Assembly: GCA_037384885.1 (NCBI GenBank)
Contig: JARRNO010000080.1
Coordinates: forward strand, 1-12,610
DNA length: 12,610 nt
Source: JARRNO01 sp037384885
GTDB lineage: Bacteria; Acidobacteriota; UBA4820; DSQY01
Direction of reading: 5' to 3'
Part shown: one piece after another, positions 1-6,262 of the stretch
How the letters are laid out: every line of letters begins with the position of its first letter
Position numbering within the stretch: the first letter of the stretch is position 1
The notes under the pieces: model-generated
Database searches by the model: none
Told to the model about the DNA's origin: nothing
What the model saw: only the letters and a program-made list of their open reading frames with translations
Translations under genes and position numbers: made by a program

Positions 1-1592
1 GTATCCCGGGCCATCTGGAAGGTCACCGATCCCGCGCCGGCGTTATAGCTGGCGCCGGTGAGCCGGCGCGGAAGCACGAGCCCCGTCCCCGGATCCGTCC
101 TGGAGAGATCGAGGATGTAGGGCGCCGAGGGATACCCTGTGGAGGTATAAGTGGCGACGGCGTTGGACGCGGTGAAGTCCAGCGCTCCGGAGGATGCCTG
201 GAATCCCCTTGTATAGGTGAAATCGAAGGAATCGGGCACGTCGAAATCCGTCCCCGAAGACGGGGCGCTGACGGTGAGGGTCAACATATTGGCCCCCGCC
301 TGGATTCCCGTGCCGAAGGTCCAGGTACCGGTGCCCAGGACCTTACCCGTCCAGGAGAGCGGGTTGCCGGACGTCGGCGAAACCCCGTTCAGGGAGGCGT
401 TGATCGTATGCGTGCCCGAATCCAGGCCCGCAACCACACCGGTGACGGACACAGAAGTTCCCGAAACCGGATCGGGCAGAGTGACCGCGTAGTTTCCGGT
501 GGGCACCTGGGAAGGCCCGGCCGGCGCCTGGAGGACCGGCCCCCAGAACCAGACGTCTCCGTTCGGCCGGAAATGGTCCGTGGCGTCGAACTGGTTGTCC
601 ACCTCGGCGTGCACGCTCGAACTGAAGGACGCCACCGCCGGGTAACCGCTTCCAGGTGCTGCGGAAACATTCGTCATCCGAAGCCCCGGGCTGCCGTCGG
701 CGTAGAGCCAATAAACATTGGCATGTGTAAAATTACCGCCGTTCCACATGTCCCGGGACTGGATCGGCAGCTTCTGGCCGTAGAAGACGATCGAATCGCC
801 CGGATCGAAGCTGCCGTCCGAGGCGCCTTCAACAACGATGGGAACTTCCACGCCCTTGCAGACGAGATGGAAGTTCCGGGGATCAACTCCGGACGCGTTG
901 AGCCCGTGGGTCGTAAGATAGTTGTAGGTCAACCGGAAAACTCCGTCGCGGCTGACGGAGATGCGAAACCGGGGCGTGGTCAGACCCGACGCCGAGATGA
1001 CCGGATTGACGCTGGCAGCAGCGCTTAAGGGTCTTACCGGCGTTGTCGCAGGCTTTCCCTGCTCGCGGGAAGCTTGGGAAGGGTTGAGAAAAAGCGGGCT
1101 GACGCCTCCAGGCCGGACACGCTCGGTGGACGGCGCAGCGGCGGCAGAGACAGATTGCCCGCCGCTTTCCAGGTTGAAGGCAACATGGGTCAGCAGAAGC
1201 GCCTCCCCTTTCACGGAAGAGGGCTTGAGCGCCGTCAGCAGGATCTCCTGGTAAGAAATCCCCCTCCAGGAGGACCGTTCCCCCAGACACACCACCTGTT
1301 TGACCGACGGCACGGGGGCGCCCTGCCAGGGCACAGCCGTCCACGTGGGAGACACGCCCACCAGGCGGCAGGCGCCAGAACCCTCTGGAAGGGCAACCTT
1401 CAAAGACACAACCGGGACTTTGAAGGGAAGCCCCTTCGGTTGGGCTTTCATCCAAGATGTGATCTGTTGGGGGGTCGGGGTCCATTCAAAGCCGCCTCTT
1501 GAAGGGGCGGCTGCGCCCGCCGGTACAGACGAAAGGCCTGTTAGAAAGGCAAGAATCAGAGAAGCGGCAACCTTGAAGTCTTTTCGCGTCAC
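1..1592 (-). CDS. Secreted C25 (gingipain)-family cysteine peptidase, N-terminal 530 residues, 3' end off the window
   Basis: The frame is open from a GTG at 1592 to the window edge. An in-frame stop lies at 1659-1661 and no ATG, GTG or TTG occurs between it and this GTG. The first 29 residues form a Sec signal peptide: basic VTRKDFK, a hydrophobic core AASLILAFLTGL, then a small-residue cleavage region near PAGAAA. Residues 207-273 hold the pre-catalytic signature I associate with C25 peptidases: FRISVSRDGVFRL, PRNFHL, then DGSFDPGD (259-266) and FYGQ. Next come NVYWLYADGSPGLRM, a beta-rich stretch and DSFDFTY (454-460). The caspase-like catalytic His/Cys domain would lie off the left edge, so catalytic competence cannot be judged. 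The best SD-like match, GGGAGG at 1610-1615, is 17 nt away, so initiation may be weak. It lies 83 nt downstream of the small peptide gene and probably shares its transcript. It likely acts outside the cytoplasmic membrane. Other secreted beta-rich proteins with similar N-termini are the alternative. Confidence 0.72.
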   Translation of the reverse strand, partial: MTRKDFKVAASLILAFLTGLSSVPAGAAAPSRGGFEWTPTPQQITSWMKAQPKGLPFKVPVVSLKVALPEGSGACRLVGVSPTWTAVPWQGAPVPSVKQVVCLGERSSWRGISYQEILLTALKPSSVKGEALLLTHVAFNLESGGQSVSAAAAPSTERVRPGGVSPLFLNPSQASREQGKPATTPVRPLSAAASVNPVISASGLTTPRFRISVSRDGVFRLTYNYLTTHGLNASGVDPRNFHLVCKGVEVPIVVEGASDGSFDPGDSIVFYGQKLPIQSRDMWNGGNFTHANVYWLYADGSPGLRMTNVSAAPGSGYPAVASFSSSVHAEVDNQFDATDHFRPNGDVWFWGPVLQAPAGPSQVPTGNYAVTLPDPVSGTSVSVTGVVAGLDSGTHTINASLNGVSPTSGNPLSWTGKVLGTGTWTFGTGIQAGANMLTLTVSAPSSGTDFDVPDSFDFTYTRGFQASSGALDFTASNAVATYTSTGYPSAPYILDLSRTDPGTGLVLPRRLTGASYNAGAGSVTFQMARD

Positions 1593-1675
1593 GATATCCC
1601 GATGTTTCGCCTCCCACGTTGGGTTCCCGGCCGCACGAGAAACGGCGTACCGGCGGACCTACCCCTGAATGGTGT

Positions 1676-1795
1676 TTAACTGACGTAAGGCCCGGAGGTC
1701 CCGCACGCGCCGGTTCCCGCTTTGCTGCATGCGCCGGCGCGGGCTTCGATCTTCTCTTTGTATATCACTGCCGGCTTTTCATATCTCTTCTTCAT
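1676..1795 (-). CDS. Putative radical-SAM-modified RiPP precursor peptide, 39 aa
   Basis: This small gene begins with ATG at 1795, preceded by an ideal AGGAGG eight bases upstream, and ends with TAA at 1676. A longer in-frame ATG at 1879 lacks such a site and would lie upstream of the likely transcription start. The N-terminal half is a charged, leader-like segment, KKRYEKPAVIYKEKIEAR. Its YEKP resembles the YxxP leader signature bound by RiPP recognition elements in other systems. The C-terminal half is small and glycine-rich, with two cysteines spaced C-x7-C (CSKAGTGAC), ending CGTSGPYVS. No signal peptide or membrane segment is visible. It sits directly between a radical SAM/SPASM gene upstream and a secreted peptidase gene downstream, which suggests a peptide modified in the cytoplasm and later cleaved. 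The family is not one I can name. The RiPP role is inference from composition and context. A small regulatory or structural protein is the alternative. Confidence 0.7.
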   Translation of the reverse strand: MKKRYEKPAVIYKEKIEARAGACSKAGTGACGTSGPYVS

Positions 1796-1803
1796 AGATG
1801 AAG

Positions 1804-1809
1804 CCTCCT
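1804..1809 (-). promoter_or_regulatory. Ribosome binding site of the small peptide gene
   Basis: Perfect AGGAGG on the minus strand, eight bases before the ATG at 1795. It fixes the start of the 39-residue peptide and rules out the 67-residue version beginning at 1879. Confidence 0.8.
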
Positions 1810-1815
1810 CATTTG

Positions 1816-1831
1816 GGGGCCCACCAGCCCC
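1816..1831 (-). promoter_or_regulatory. GC-rich hairpin in the peptide gene 5' leader
   Basis: On the minus strand GGGGC, a six-base loop TGGTGG, then GCCCC form a stable short stem. Flanking TTGGG/CCCAA complementarity (1813-1817 with 1835-1839) offers an alternative outer pairing. The hairpin lies between the predicted transcription start near 1852 and the AGGAGG, six bases from the latter. It could stabilise the leader or modulate translation. No T-run follows, so it is not a convincing terminator. Confidence 0.4.
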
Positions 1832-1858
1832 TTGCCCAAGTGATGACCAGTGTCTTCC

Positions 1859-1886
1859 ATTATACTTCAACATCAACATGAGTCAA
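1859..1886 (-). promoter_or_regulatory. Near-consensus sigma70 promoter of the small peptide gene
   Basis: On the minus strand TTGACT (1886-1881), a 16-bp spacer, then a perfect TATAAT (1864-1859). It lies wholly between the radical SAM stop codon and the peptide start, giving a predicted leader of about 57 nt. This is the closest match to consensus in the window. It implies that the peptide, and probably the C25 peptidase after it, can be transcribed more strongly than the radical SAM gene. Confidence 0.75.
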
Positions 1887-1901
1887 GGGATACGCGGCCC
1901 A

Positions 1902-3008
1902 CTAATCTTTGGAAGTTTTCACTTTTGTAACCGGCGTCACGATTCCGAGGCCCTTCTCCCGGTCAGCGACTTCACTCCGGATCTTGGCCACACGGAGATA
2001 CTGCTCATCCAGGCGGGTGGCGTCTCCATATCGGAGTAGAGAAAGTCCCGGGCAGTGATGGCAGAACGCGTGCTTGTCCGTCCCGGCTTTGATGAGTCTG
2101 GGCATGGCCTTGGCGACTTCCCTCGCGTGCTTGACGATGGGTGAATCATTCCAAATCTCTGCCAGGCTCCTATCTCTGATATTCCCCGCACTTTCCTTCC
2201 ACTGCGTGCAGGGCTGGACGTCCCCGTAAGGGGTCACGTGAAGCGTCCCCGTACCCACGGCGCAGTTCAGCGAATCCGGCTCTCTCTCGAAGGGCGAATT
2301 GCCGATATTCAGCCCATTCCGGCTGTACAGCCGCCGAATGGCGGCGTCGGACGCCTTGAGATCAAGAGGATAGTCCTGGCCATCGTCTGAGAGTGTCAGA
2401 ACCGGGTCAAAAAACACGGGGTATCCGAAGCGATCGCCGATGGCTTTGATTTCCTCCAGCTCGCTTTCCACCAGCCGTGTGACAACACATTTGAGGTACA
2501 CCCGTATTCCGCGTTCACTCAGCAGAGCAAGCGCCTTCATCAGACGCTGGTGGGCTCCGGGGCGCTGGTTCAGAGCCTGCGCGGTTTCAGGTGAGGCACC
2601 GTGGATGGAGATTTCCAGGCAGTAAGGCGCGAGGTCGTAGAGGCGGTCGGCCGTGCGCTCGTCAATCAGGGCGCCGTTGGTAAAGATCCGCAGTGCGAAA
2701 GTCCGTTCCCTCGCCGCCCGCGCAATGTCCCAGAATCTTGGATGGACGAGCGGCTCGCCCCCGGTCAGGGTCAGGTAAAGCGTCCCCATTTTTCTCAACT
2801 CGTCAAGTAGACCCACGATCTCGTCGAACACGAGCGGCGTCGCCGGTGGCGCCGGGGCCGGCTTGGCTCGCTCCTGGTTGGTCCTATCCACCGGGTTGTA
2901 ACAGAACCGGCAGGCCAGGTTGCACTTGTACGTCAACTCGATGGATGCATAAAGAGGCTGGAAGGTATGGACCGCCTTGTTATAAAGCTCTGAAAGGGAT
3001 GTGGCCAT
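1902..3008 (-). CDS. Radical SAM/SPASM-domain peptide-modifying enzyme, 368 aa
   Basis: The protein has a radical SAM core with the CxxxCxxC motif as C29-NLA-C33-RF-C36, ligating the SAM-binding 4Fe-4S cluster, and the GGEP motif at 83-86. Its C-terminal part is SPASM-like: C249, then GDVQPC with C267, a GNI...LAEIW segment, and CHHC giving C316 and C319. These cysteines would bind one or more auxiliary 4Fe-4S clusters. Such enzymes form thioether, C-C or other crosslinks in ribosomal peptides, or activate enzymes such as sulfatases. The immediate small Cys-containing peptide downstream favours peptide modification. The N-terminus goes almost directly into the radical SAM motif, so no fused PqqD-like recognition domain is evident. 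A weak SD-like GGAAG precedes ATG 3008. No strong promoter was seen in the roughly 290 bases upstream. The substrate is inferred; it could instead be an uncharacterised enzyme maturase. Confidence 0.88.
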   Translation of the reverse strand: MATSLSELYNKAVHTFQPLYASIELTYKCNLACRFCYNPVDRTNQERAKPAPAPPATPLVFDEIVGLLDELRKMGTLYLTLTGGEPLVHPRFWDIARAARERTFALRIFTNGALIDERTADRLYDLAPYCLEISIHGASPETAQALNQRPGAHQRLMKALALLSERGIRVYLKCVVTRLVESELEEIKAIGDRFGYPVFFDPVLTLSDDGQDYPLDLKASDAAIRRLYSRNGLNIGNSPFEREPDSLNCAVGTGTLHVTPYGDVQPCTQWKESAGNIRDRSLAEIWNDSPIVKHAREVAKAMPRLIKAGTDKHAFCHHCPGLSLLRYGDATRLDEQYLRVAKIRSEVADREKGLGIVTPVTKVKTSKD

Positions 3009-3295
3009 GGCTCTCTTCCATCTTCAAGCGGGACCGCCCACAGGGTCCGAAGGTTGGAAACTCGCCGGGGTCGATTTCATTCATTGAACATCACAGCATG
3101 AGGGAGATATTTCCAACCCAGGCGCCGGGCGCTGCTTCTTCCACACAAGATAAGCGGGCAGACTAGCAGACTCCCAGCCTTCAGGCAAGGCGGCCCGCTA
3201 ATTTCGCCTTCGTCAAAGTTTGCCTATTTTGCCCCGGTGAGGGCGGAGAATTGCAGGTCATTCGGCTGGGGACCGCCGGAGCCGCCCCCAGCCTT
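3009..3295. other. Intergenic region between ndk and the radical SAM gene
   Basis: Both flanking genes are on the minus strand. The region holds the hairpin after ndk (annotated separately). The remainder shows no convincing ORF in either direction and no peptide with a good ribosome binding site. The best promoter-like match is poor: TTGGAA, 17 bp, TGATGT on the minus strand, about 75-105 bases before the radical SAM start. This gap separates the metabolic operon from the peptide cassette. Confidence 0.6.
3264..3293 (-). terminator. Strong GC hairpin just after ndk, likely transcription end of the suc-kor-ndk operon
   Basis: A perfect 8-bp stem, GGCTGGGG (3264-3271) with CCCCAGCC (3286-3293), encloses a 14-base GC-rich loop and starts three bases after the ndk stop codon. 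No T-run follows on the minus strand, so it is not a canonical intrinsic terminator. It could be a U-less terminator, an mRNA 3'-end stabiliser or a Rho-assisted stop. Confidence 0.5.
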
Positions 3296-3706
3296 TCAGG
3301 CCAATTCAGGAAAAAAGAACGAAACCTCTCTCGCGGCGTTTTCGGCGCTGTCCGAACCGTGGACGGCATTGTATTGAATATCCGTGCCGAATCGTCCCCT
3401 GAGCGTGCTTTCTGGAGCCTTCCGGGAATCGGTCGGACCCATGAGCTCACGGAGTCGCGCGACCGCATTCTCCCGTTCGAGACATGCCACGACAACCGGC
3501 CCTGAGGTCATAAACGCGATGAGGTCCGTGAAGAAGGGGCGCTCTCTATGCACCTCGTAAAACGCCTCTGCTTGTTCGCGGCTGAGGATCGTCTGGCGCA
3601 TGGCCACAACGTCGAAGCCTCCGTCCAGGATCTGCTGGAGCGCCGCACCCTGCTGCCGCGCGGCGAGAAGATCGGGCTTCAAGATGGTCAGCGTCCGTTC
3701 GGACAT
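3296..3706 (-). CDS. ndk: Nucleoside-diphosphate kinase, 136 aa
   Basis: Ndk transfers the gamma phosphate between nucleoside triphosphates and diphosphates through a phosphohistidine, keeping NTP pools balanced in the cytoplasm. Family hallmarks are visible in order: ILKPD near the N-terminus (K10, nucleotide binding), FYEVHRERPFF, the block FMTSGPVVVACLERENAV, RELMGPTD, and the active site NAVHGSDS with the phosphorylated His at 116, followed by ENAAREVSFFF. The length is within the usual 130-150 residues. ATG 3706 is preceded by GAGGAG at a good distance, and this site lies at the end of the displaced korC frame (stop 3716-3718). The gene is therefore the last member of the suc-kor operon. 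Its position suggests it exchanges the NTP made by succinyl-CoA synthetase with other nucleotides; that link is inference. Confidence 0.95.
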   Translation of the reverse strand: MSERTLTILKPDLLAARQQGAALQQILDGGFDVVAMRQTILSREQAEAFYEVHRERPFFTDLIAFMTSGPVVVACLERENAVARLRELMGPTDSRKAPESTLRGRFGTDIQYNAVHGSDSAENAAREVSFFFPELA

Positions 3707-3715
3707 TTAAGCTCC

Positions 3716-3862
3716 TCAAACATTCAGAACCGAAGCGCCGTATTCCCGGGCGGCTTCCCGGCCGAGATTCAGTGCTTTCTTGTTCAATTCCTCCGTCCCC
3801 TTGGGAACGCGGTTCAAAACAGCCTTTTCCAGAGATTCGTAGGTCACGATGTCGGTCAGTTC
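3716..3862 (-). pseudogene. korC: Displaced C-terminal 48 codons of korC, out of frame
   Basis: On the minus strand from 3862 the reading ELTDIVTYESLEKAV, then NRVPKGTEELNKKAL and REAAREYGASVLNV ends at TGA 3716-3718. This is the conserved C-terminus expected of KorC-type gamma subunits, yet it is not in frame with the upstream part, which stops at 3856. It has no start codon or ribosome binding site of its own, so it is the tail of the same gene cut off by a frameshift. Its end restores the normal tight junction with ndk, 9 bases before that start codon. Confidence 0.85.
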
Positions 3863-4287
3863 GCGAAGCGAATCAGCCCAAGTGCGACGATATTGGCCAC
3901 GAACTCCCGGCCGACCTTTTCCCGGGCGATCCGGGTGATGGGCGCCTTGACGGCCGCCCTGAAGCCGGAAGGGATTTCCGTTTCCACCAGGTCGCTGTCC
4001 GACACGATAATGGCCGTCTTGGGGCAGTCGCCAAGGTATTTTTCTGCGGCCTTGTCGGTGAAAAGAAGCATGAGATCCAGGTTCGTCACCTTGGGGTAGT
4101 CGATGTCGCCGTCTGAGATGATCACTTCGGATTTGCTTGCACCACCTCTGGATTCCGGCCCGTAGGACTGGCTCTGCGTCGCATTCTTGCCGTCGTAGAT
4201 CGCGGCGGCCTCAGCGAGAATGACGCCGCCCAGCACCAGCCCCTGGCCTCCCGACCCCGCCAGCCTGATTTCATATCTCTCGCTCAC
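3856..4287 (-). CDS. korC: 2-oxoglutarate:ferredoxin oxidoreductase gamma subunit, frameshifted after residue ~140
   Basis: This is the small (gamma) subunit of a 2-oxoacid:ferredoxin oxidoreductase, which holds the complex together and contributes to the CoA site. The N-terminus carries the typical LAGSGGQGLVLGG glycine-rich motif and TQSQSYGPESRGGASKSEV. The middle has the LMLLFTDKAAEKYL block. It starts at GTG 4287 with GGGAGG seven bases upstream inside the korB end, 2 nt after the korB stop. The frame ends NIVALGLIRFAN-stop at 143 residues, whereas relatives run about 180-190. The remaining 48 codons lie downstream in another frame (3862-3716). At the break the minus strand reads ATTCGCTTCGCGAACTG. 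Removing one of two tandem TTCGC units (3863-3872) rejoins the frames as LIRELTDIV and gives 188 residues. The protein as read would lack its C-terminal quarter. A real mutation or an assembly error are both possible. Confidence 0.88.
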   Translation of the reverse strand: MSERYEIRLAGSGGQGLVLGGVILAEAAAIYDGKNATQSQSYGPESRGGASKSEVIISDGDIDYPKVTNLDLMLLFTDKAAEKYLGDCPKTAIIVSDSDLVETEIPSGFRAAVKAPITRIAREKVGREFVANIVALGLIRFAN

Positions 4288-4289
4288 GA

Positions 4290-5111
4290 CTAATCCTCCC
4301 GGCCTTGTACGCGTTGGATGAGGGCCTCGTACTGTTCGCTGAATTCCTGGCGTTCCACCTGGTGCAGGACACCGACCGGGAATTTGCCGGCCTTATCCTC
4401 ATCGGACATCTTGGCGGCCAACCGGACATTGTACGACATGTCCTTGTAGCGGTCCATCATGTCGGAGGCGCTCCCCCACTTGTTCTGGCGTCCGAAATAG
4501 GTGGTGCACTGGGTCCAGGCGTCTACAACCGAAAAGCCCTTGTTCTTGAGGGCTCCCACGATCAGCCGGTCCATGGCGACCGCGTCCAGATCCAGCGCGC
4601 GGGCGACATAGGTCGCACCGGAGGCGATGGCCAGGTTGCAGACATCGAAGGGATCTTCAATCGCGCCGTATGGGGCCGTGGTTCCTTTGGCACCCTTAAA
4701 GGTGGTGGGAGAGGCCTGTCCTCCCGTCATGCCGTAGATATTGTTGTTGTAGACAATCAGCGTCATGTCGATGTTGCGGCGGCAGGTATGAATAAAGTGG
4801 TTGCCTCCGATGGCGAGGGCGTCTCCATCCCCCGCAACTGCGATGACGTGAAGTTTTGGGTTCGCGACTTTGATTCCCGTACCAAAGGCGAGCGAGCGGC
4901 CGTGGGTGGTGTGCAGGGTGTTGAAGTCAAGGTAGCCGGGTGTACGGCTGGAGCAGCCGATCCCCGAAACCACCACCACATCGTTCTGGTCCCATTCCAG
5001 CTTCTTGATGGCTCTCAGAATGGATTTGACGATGGTCCCGTGGCCGCAGCCCGGGCACCAGATGTGGGGCATCTTGTCGCCGCGAAGATACTGAAAATAA
5101 TCCATGCCCAT
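4290..5111 (-). CDS. korB: 2-oxoglutarate:ferredoxin oxidoreductase beta subunit, 273 aa
   Basis: This is the thiamine-diphosphate-binding catalytic subunit. It decarboxylates the 2-oxoacid and passes electrons to an iron-sulfur cluster. Visible motifs are WCPGCGHG (C19 and C22) and GIGC (C53), cluster ligands in this family; the TPP/Mg2+ signature GDGDALAIGGNH (94-105) with NNNIYGMTGGQ (122-132); and TTHGRSLAFGTG. Length is normal for KorB. ATG 5111 has GGGAG seven bases upstream, lying within the last codons of korA, and only 2 nt separate the genes, so translation is probably coupled. MGMDYF offers a second ATG two codons in, but spacing favours the first. Specificity for 2-oxoglutarate rather than pyruvate or branched-chain oxoacids is inferred from linkage to sucCD and the four-subunit layout. 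Confidence 0.93.
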   Translation of the reverse strand: MGMDYFQYLRGDKMPHIWCPGCGHGTIVKSILRAIKKLEWDQNDVVVVSGIGCSSRTPGYLDFNTLHTTHGRSLAFGTGIKVANPKLHVIAVAGDGDALAIGGNHFIHTCRRNIDMTLIVYNNNIYGMTGGQASPTTFKGAKGTTAPYGAIEDPFDVCNLAIASGATYVARALDLDAVAMDRLIVGALKNKGFSVVDAWTQCTTYFGRQNKWGSASDMMDRYKDMSYNVRLAAKMSDEDKAGKFPVGVLHQVERQEFSEQYEALIQRVQGRED

Positions 5112-5113
5112 GG

Positions 5114-6250
5114 TCAGTCTCCCACGATTGCCTGAAGGATCCGCGACGGCTGGATCGGTTCGCCGTTGACGAGGTTTACGCCCGTCACGGGGAGTTTTCC
5201 GCCGACGATCCGCTGAATCTCCAGGATATACTGTCCCAGATTCATCTCCGGGACAACGATCTTTCGGGCCTTCGAAGCCGCCTTCAGCAAGGCCTCCCCG
5301 GGTTGGGGAAAGAGCGTGATCGGCCGGAACATGCCCGCCTTCACGCCCTGCTTACGGGCGTCTTCTATGGCCCTCCGCGCCGAGCGCGAAGTCGATCCGA
5401 AGGCCACGACAAGCACTTCCGCGTCGTCGGTGTGGACAGATTCGTACTGGATCAGCTTGTCGTGATTCTTGACGATCTTTTCCATGAGCCGCCGGTTTCC
5501 CGATTCGAGCAGATCCGGATTTCCGGTTGGGAACCCCGTCCGGTCGTGGTTCAGCCCGGTTACGTGGTACCGGTAGCCCTCGCCAAAGTTCGCCATGGCC
5601 GGGACGAGATCCTCGCCCGCCTCGTACGGATAATACGTTTCACCGGGTTTCAGGTTCGGCTTCTTGCGGTCGATGACTTTCAGTTCGCCCGGAGCGGGGA
5701 ACTCGATCTTCTCCCTCATATGGCCGATAATCTCGTCCATTGCCAGTATGACGGGAATCCGGACCAGTTCGGAGAGGTTGAAGGCGGCCACGGTCATGTC
5801 GAACACCTCGCGGACGGTCGCCGGAGAAAGCACCACGGCCGGGTGGTCGCCGTGTGTCCCCCAGCGCGTTTGCATGACGTCCGACTGCGAGGGCCCGGTC
5901 GGGTTGCCGGTCGAGGGCCCGCCGCGCATCACGTTCACCACGACGGTCGGGATCTCCGCCATCATTCCGAAGCCGATGTTCTCCTGCATCAGCGAGAATC
6001 CGGGACCTGAGGTAGCGGTCATGGATTTTGATCCCGCCAGCGACGCTCCCAGGATGACCGCAATGGAAGCCAGCTCATCTTCCATTTGGATGAAACGGCC
6101 GCCCACCTGGGGCAGGCGTCGCGACATGATTTCCGCGATTTCAGACGACGGGGAGATGGGGTAGCCGCCGAAAAAGCGGCAGCCGGCGGCGATAGCGCCT
6201 TCGGCACATGCCTCGTTCCCCGACAGGAATTTCACGATTTTTTCTGCCAT
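5114..6250 (-). CDS. korA: 2-oxoglutarate:ferredoxin oxidoreductase alpha subunit, 378 aa
   Basis: The alpha subunit contains the pyrimidine-binding domain and the C-terminal transketolase-like domain of 2-oxoacid:ferredoxin oxidoreductases. The N-terminus reads GNEACAEGAIAAGCRFFGGYPISPSSEIAE, the hallmark of KorA/VorB-type chains, followed by FIQMEDELASIA and the ATSGPGFSLMQE motif. RGGPSTGNPTGPSQSD follows. The C-terminal domain contains VVAFGSTSRSARRAI and FRPITLFPQP. Length fits the free-standing alpha subunit of four-subunit enzymes. It follows korD by 12 nt and precedes korB by 2 nt. The complex uses CoA and oxidised ferredoxin to make succinyl-CoA, CO2 and reduced ferredoxin, or runs in reverse as a CO2-fixing step. 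Direction cannot be told from sequence. Confidence 0.93.
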   Translation of the reverse strand: MAEKIVKFLSGNEACAEGAIAAGCRFFGGYPISPSSEIAEIMSRRLPQVGGRFIQMEDELASIAVILGASLAGSKSMTATSGPGFSLMQENIGFGMMAEIPTVVVNVMRGGPSTGNPTGPSQSDVMQTRWGTHGDHPAVVLSPATVREVFDMTVAAFNLSELVRIPVILAMDEIIGHMREKIEFPAPGELKVIDRKKPNLKPGETYYPYEAGEDLVPAMANFGEGYRYHVTGLNHDRTGFPTGNPDLLESGNRRLMEKIVKNHDKLIQYESVHTDDAEVLVVAFGSTSRSARRAIEDARKQGVKAGMFRPITLFPQPGEALLKAASKARKIVVPEMNLGQYILEIQRIVGGKLPVTGVNLVNGEPIQPSRILQAIVGD

Positions 6251-6262
6251 GAGGCTGTCCCT

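Noticed and set aside
883..1485. 200-residue minus-strand ORF
   Set aside because: It overlaps the C25-like frame in another frame, is Arg/Pro/Cys-rich, and has no ribosome binding site or recognisable motif.
1676..1795. Lasso peptide precursor, suggested by the YxxP leader motif
   Set aside because: No asparagine-synthetase-like cyclase or B1/B2 protease is present in the window, and the core lacks the expected Thr and ring acceptor layout. A radical SAM enzyme is the neighbour instead.
1796..1879. 67-residue version of the small peptide
   Set aside because: The extra 28 residues begin upstream of the predicted transcription start and cover the hairpin and the AGGAGG, so this stretch is leader sequence.
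3264..3293. Canonical intrinsic terminator after ndk
   Set aside because: The hairpin is strong but no T-run follows on either side, so it is listed only as a likely, non-canonical end.
3856..3880. Programmed ribosomal frameshift in korC
   Set aside because: No slippery heptamer (X-XXY-YYZ) is present at the junction. A tandem TTCGC duplication explains the break more simply.
4305..5135. 276-residue plus-strand ORF
   Set aside because: It is antisense to korB, whose motifs are unambiguous. Long antisense ORFs are expected in GC-rich codon-biased DNA.
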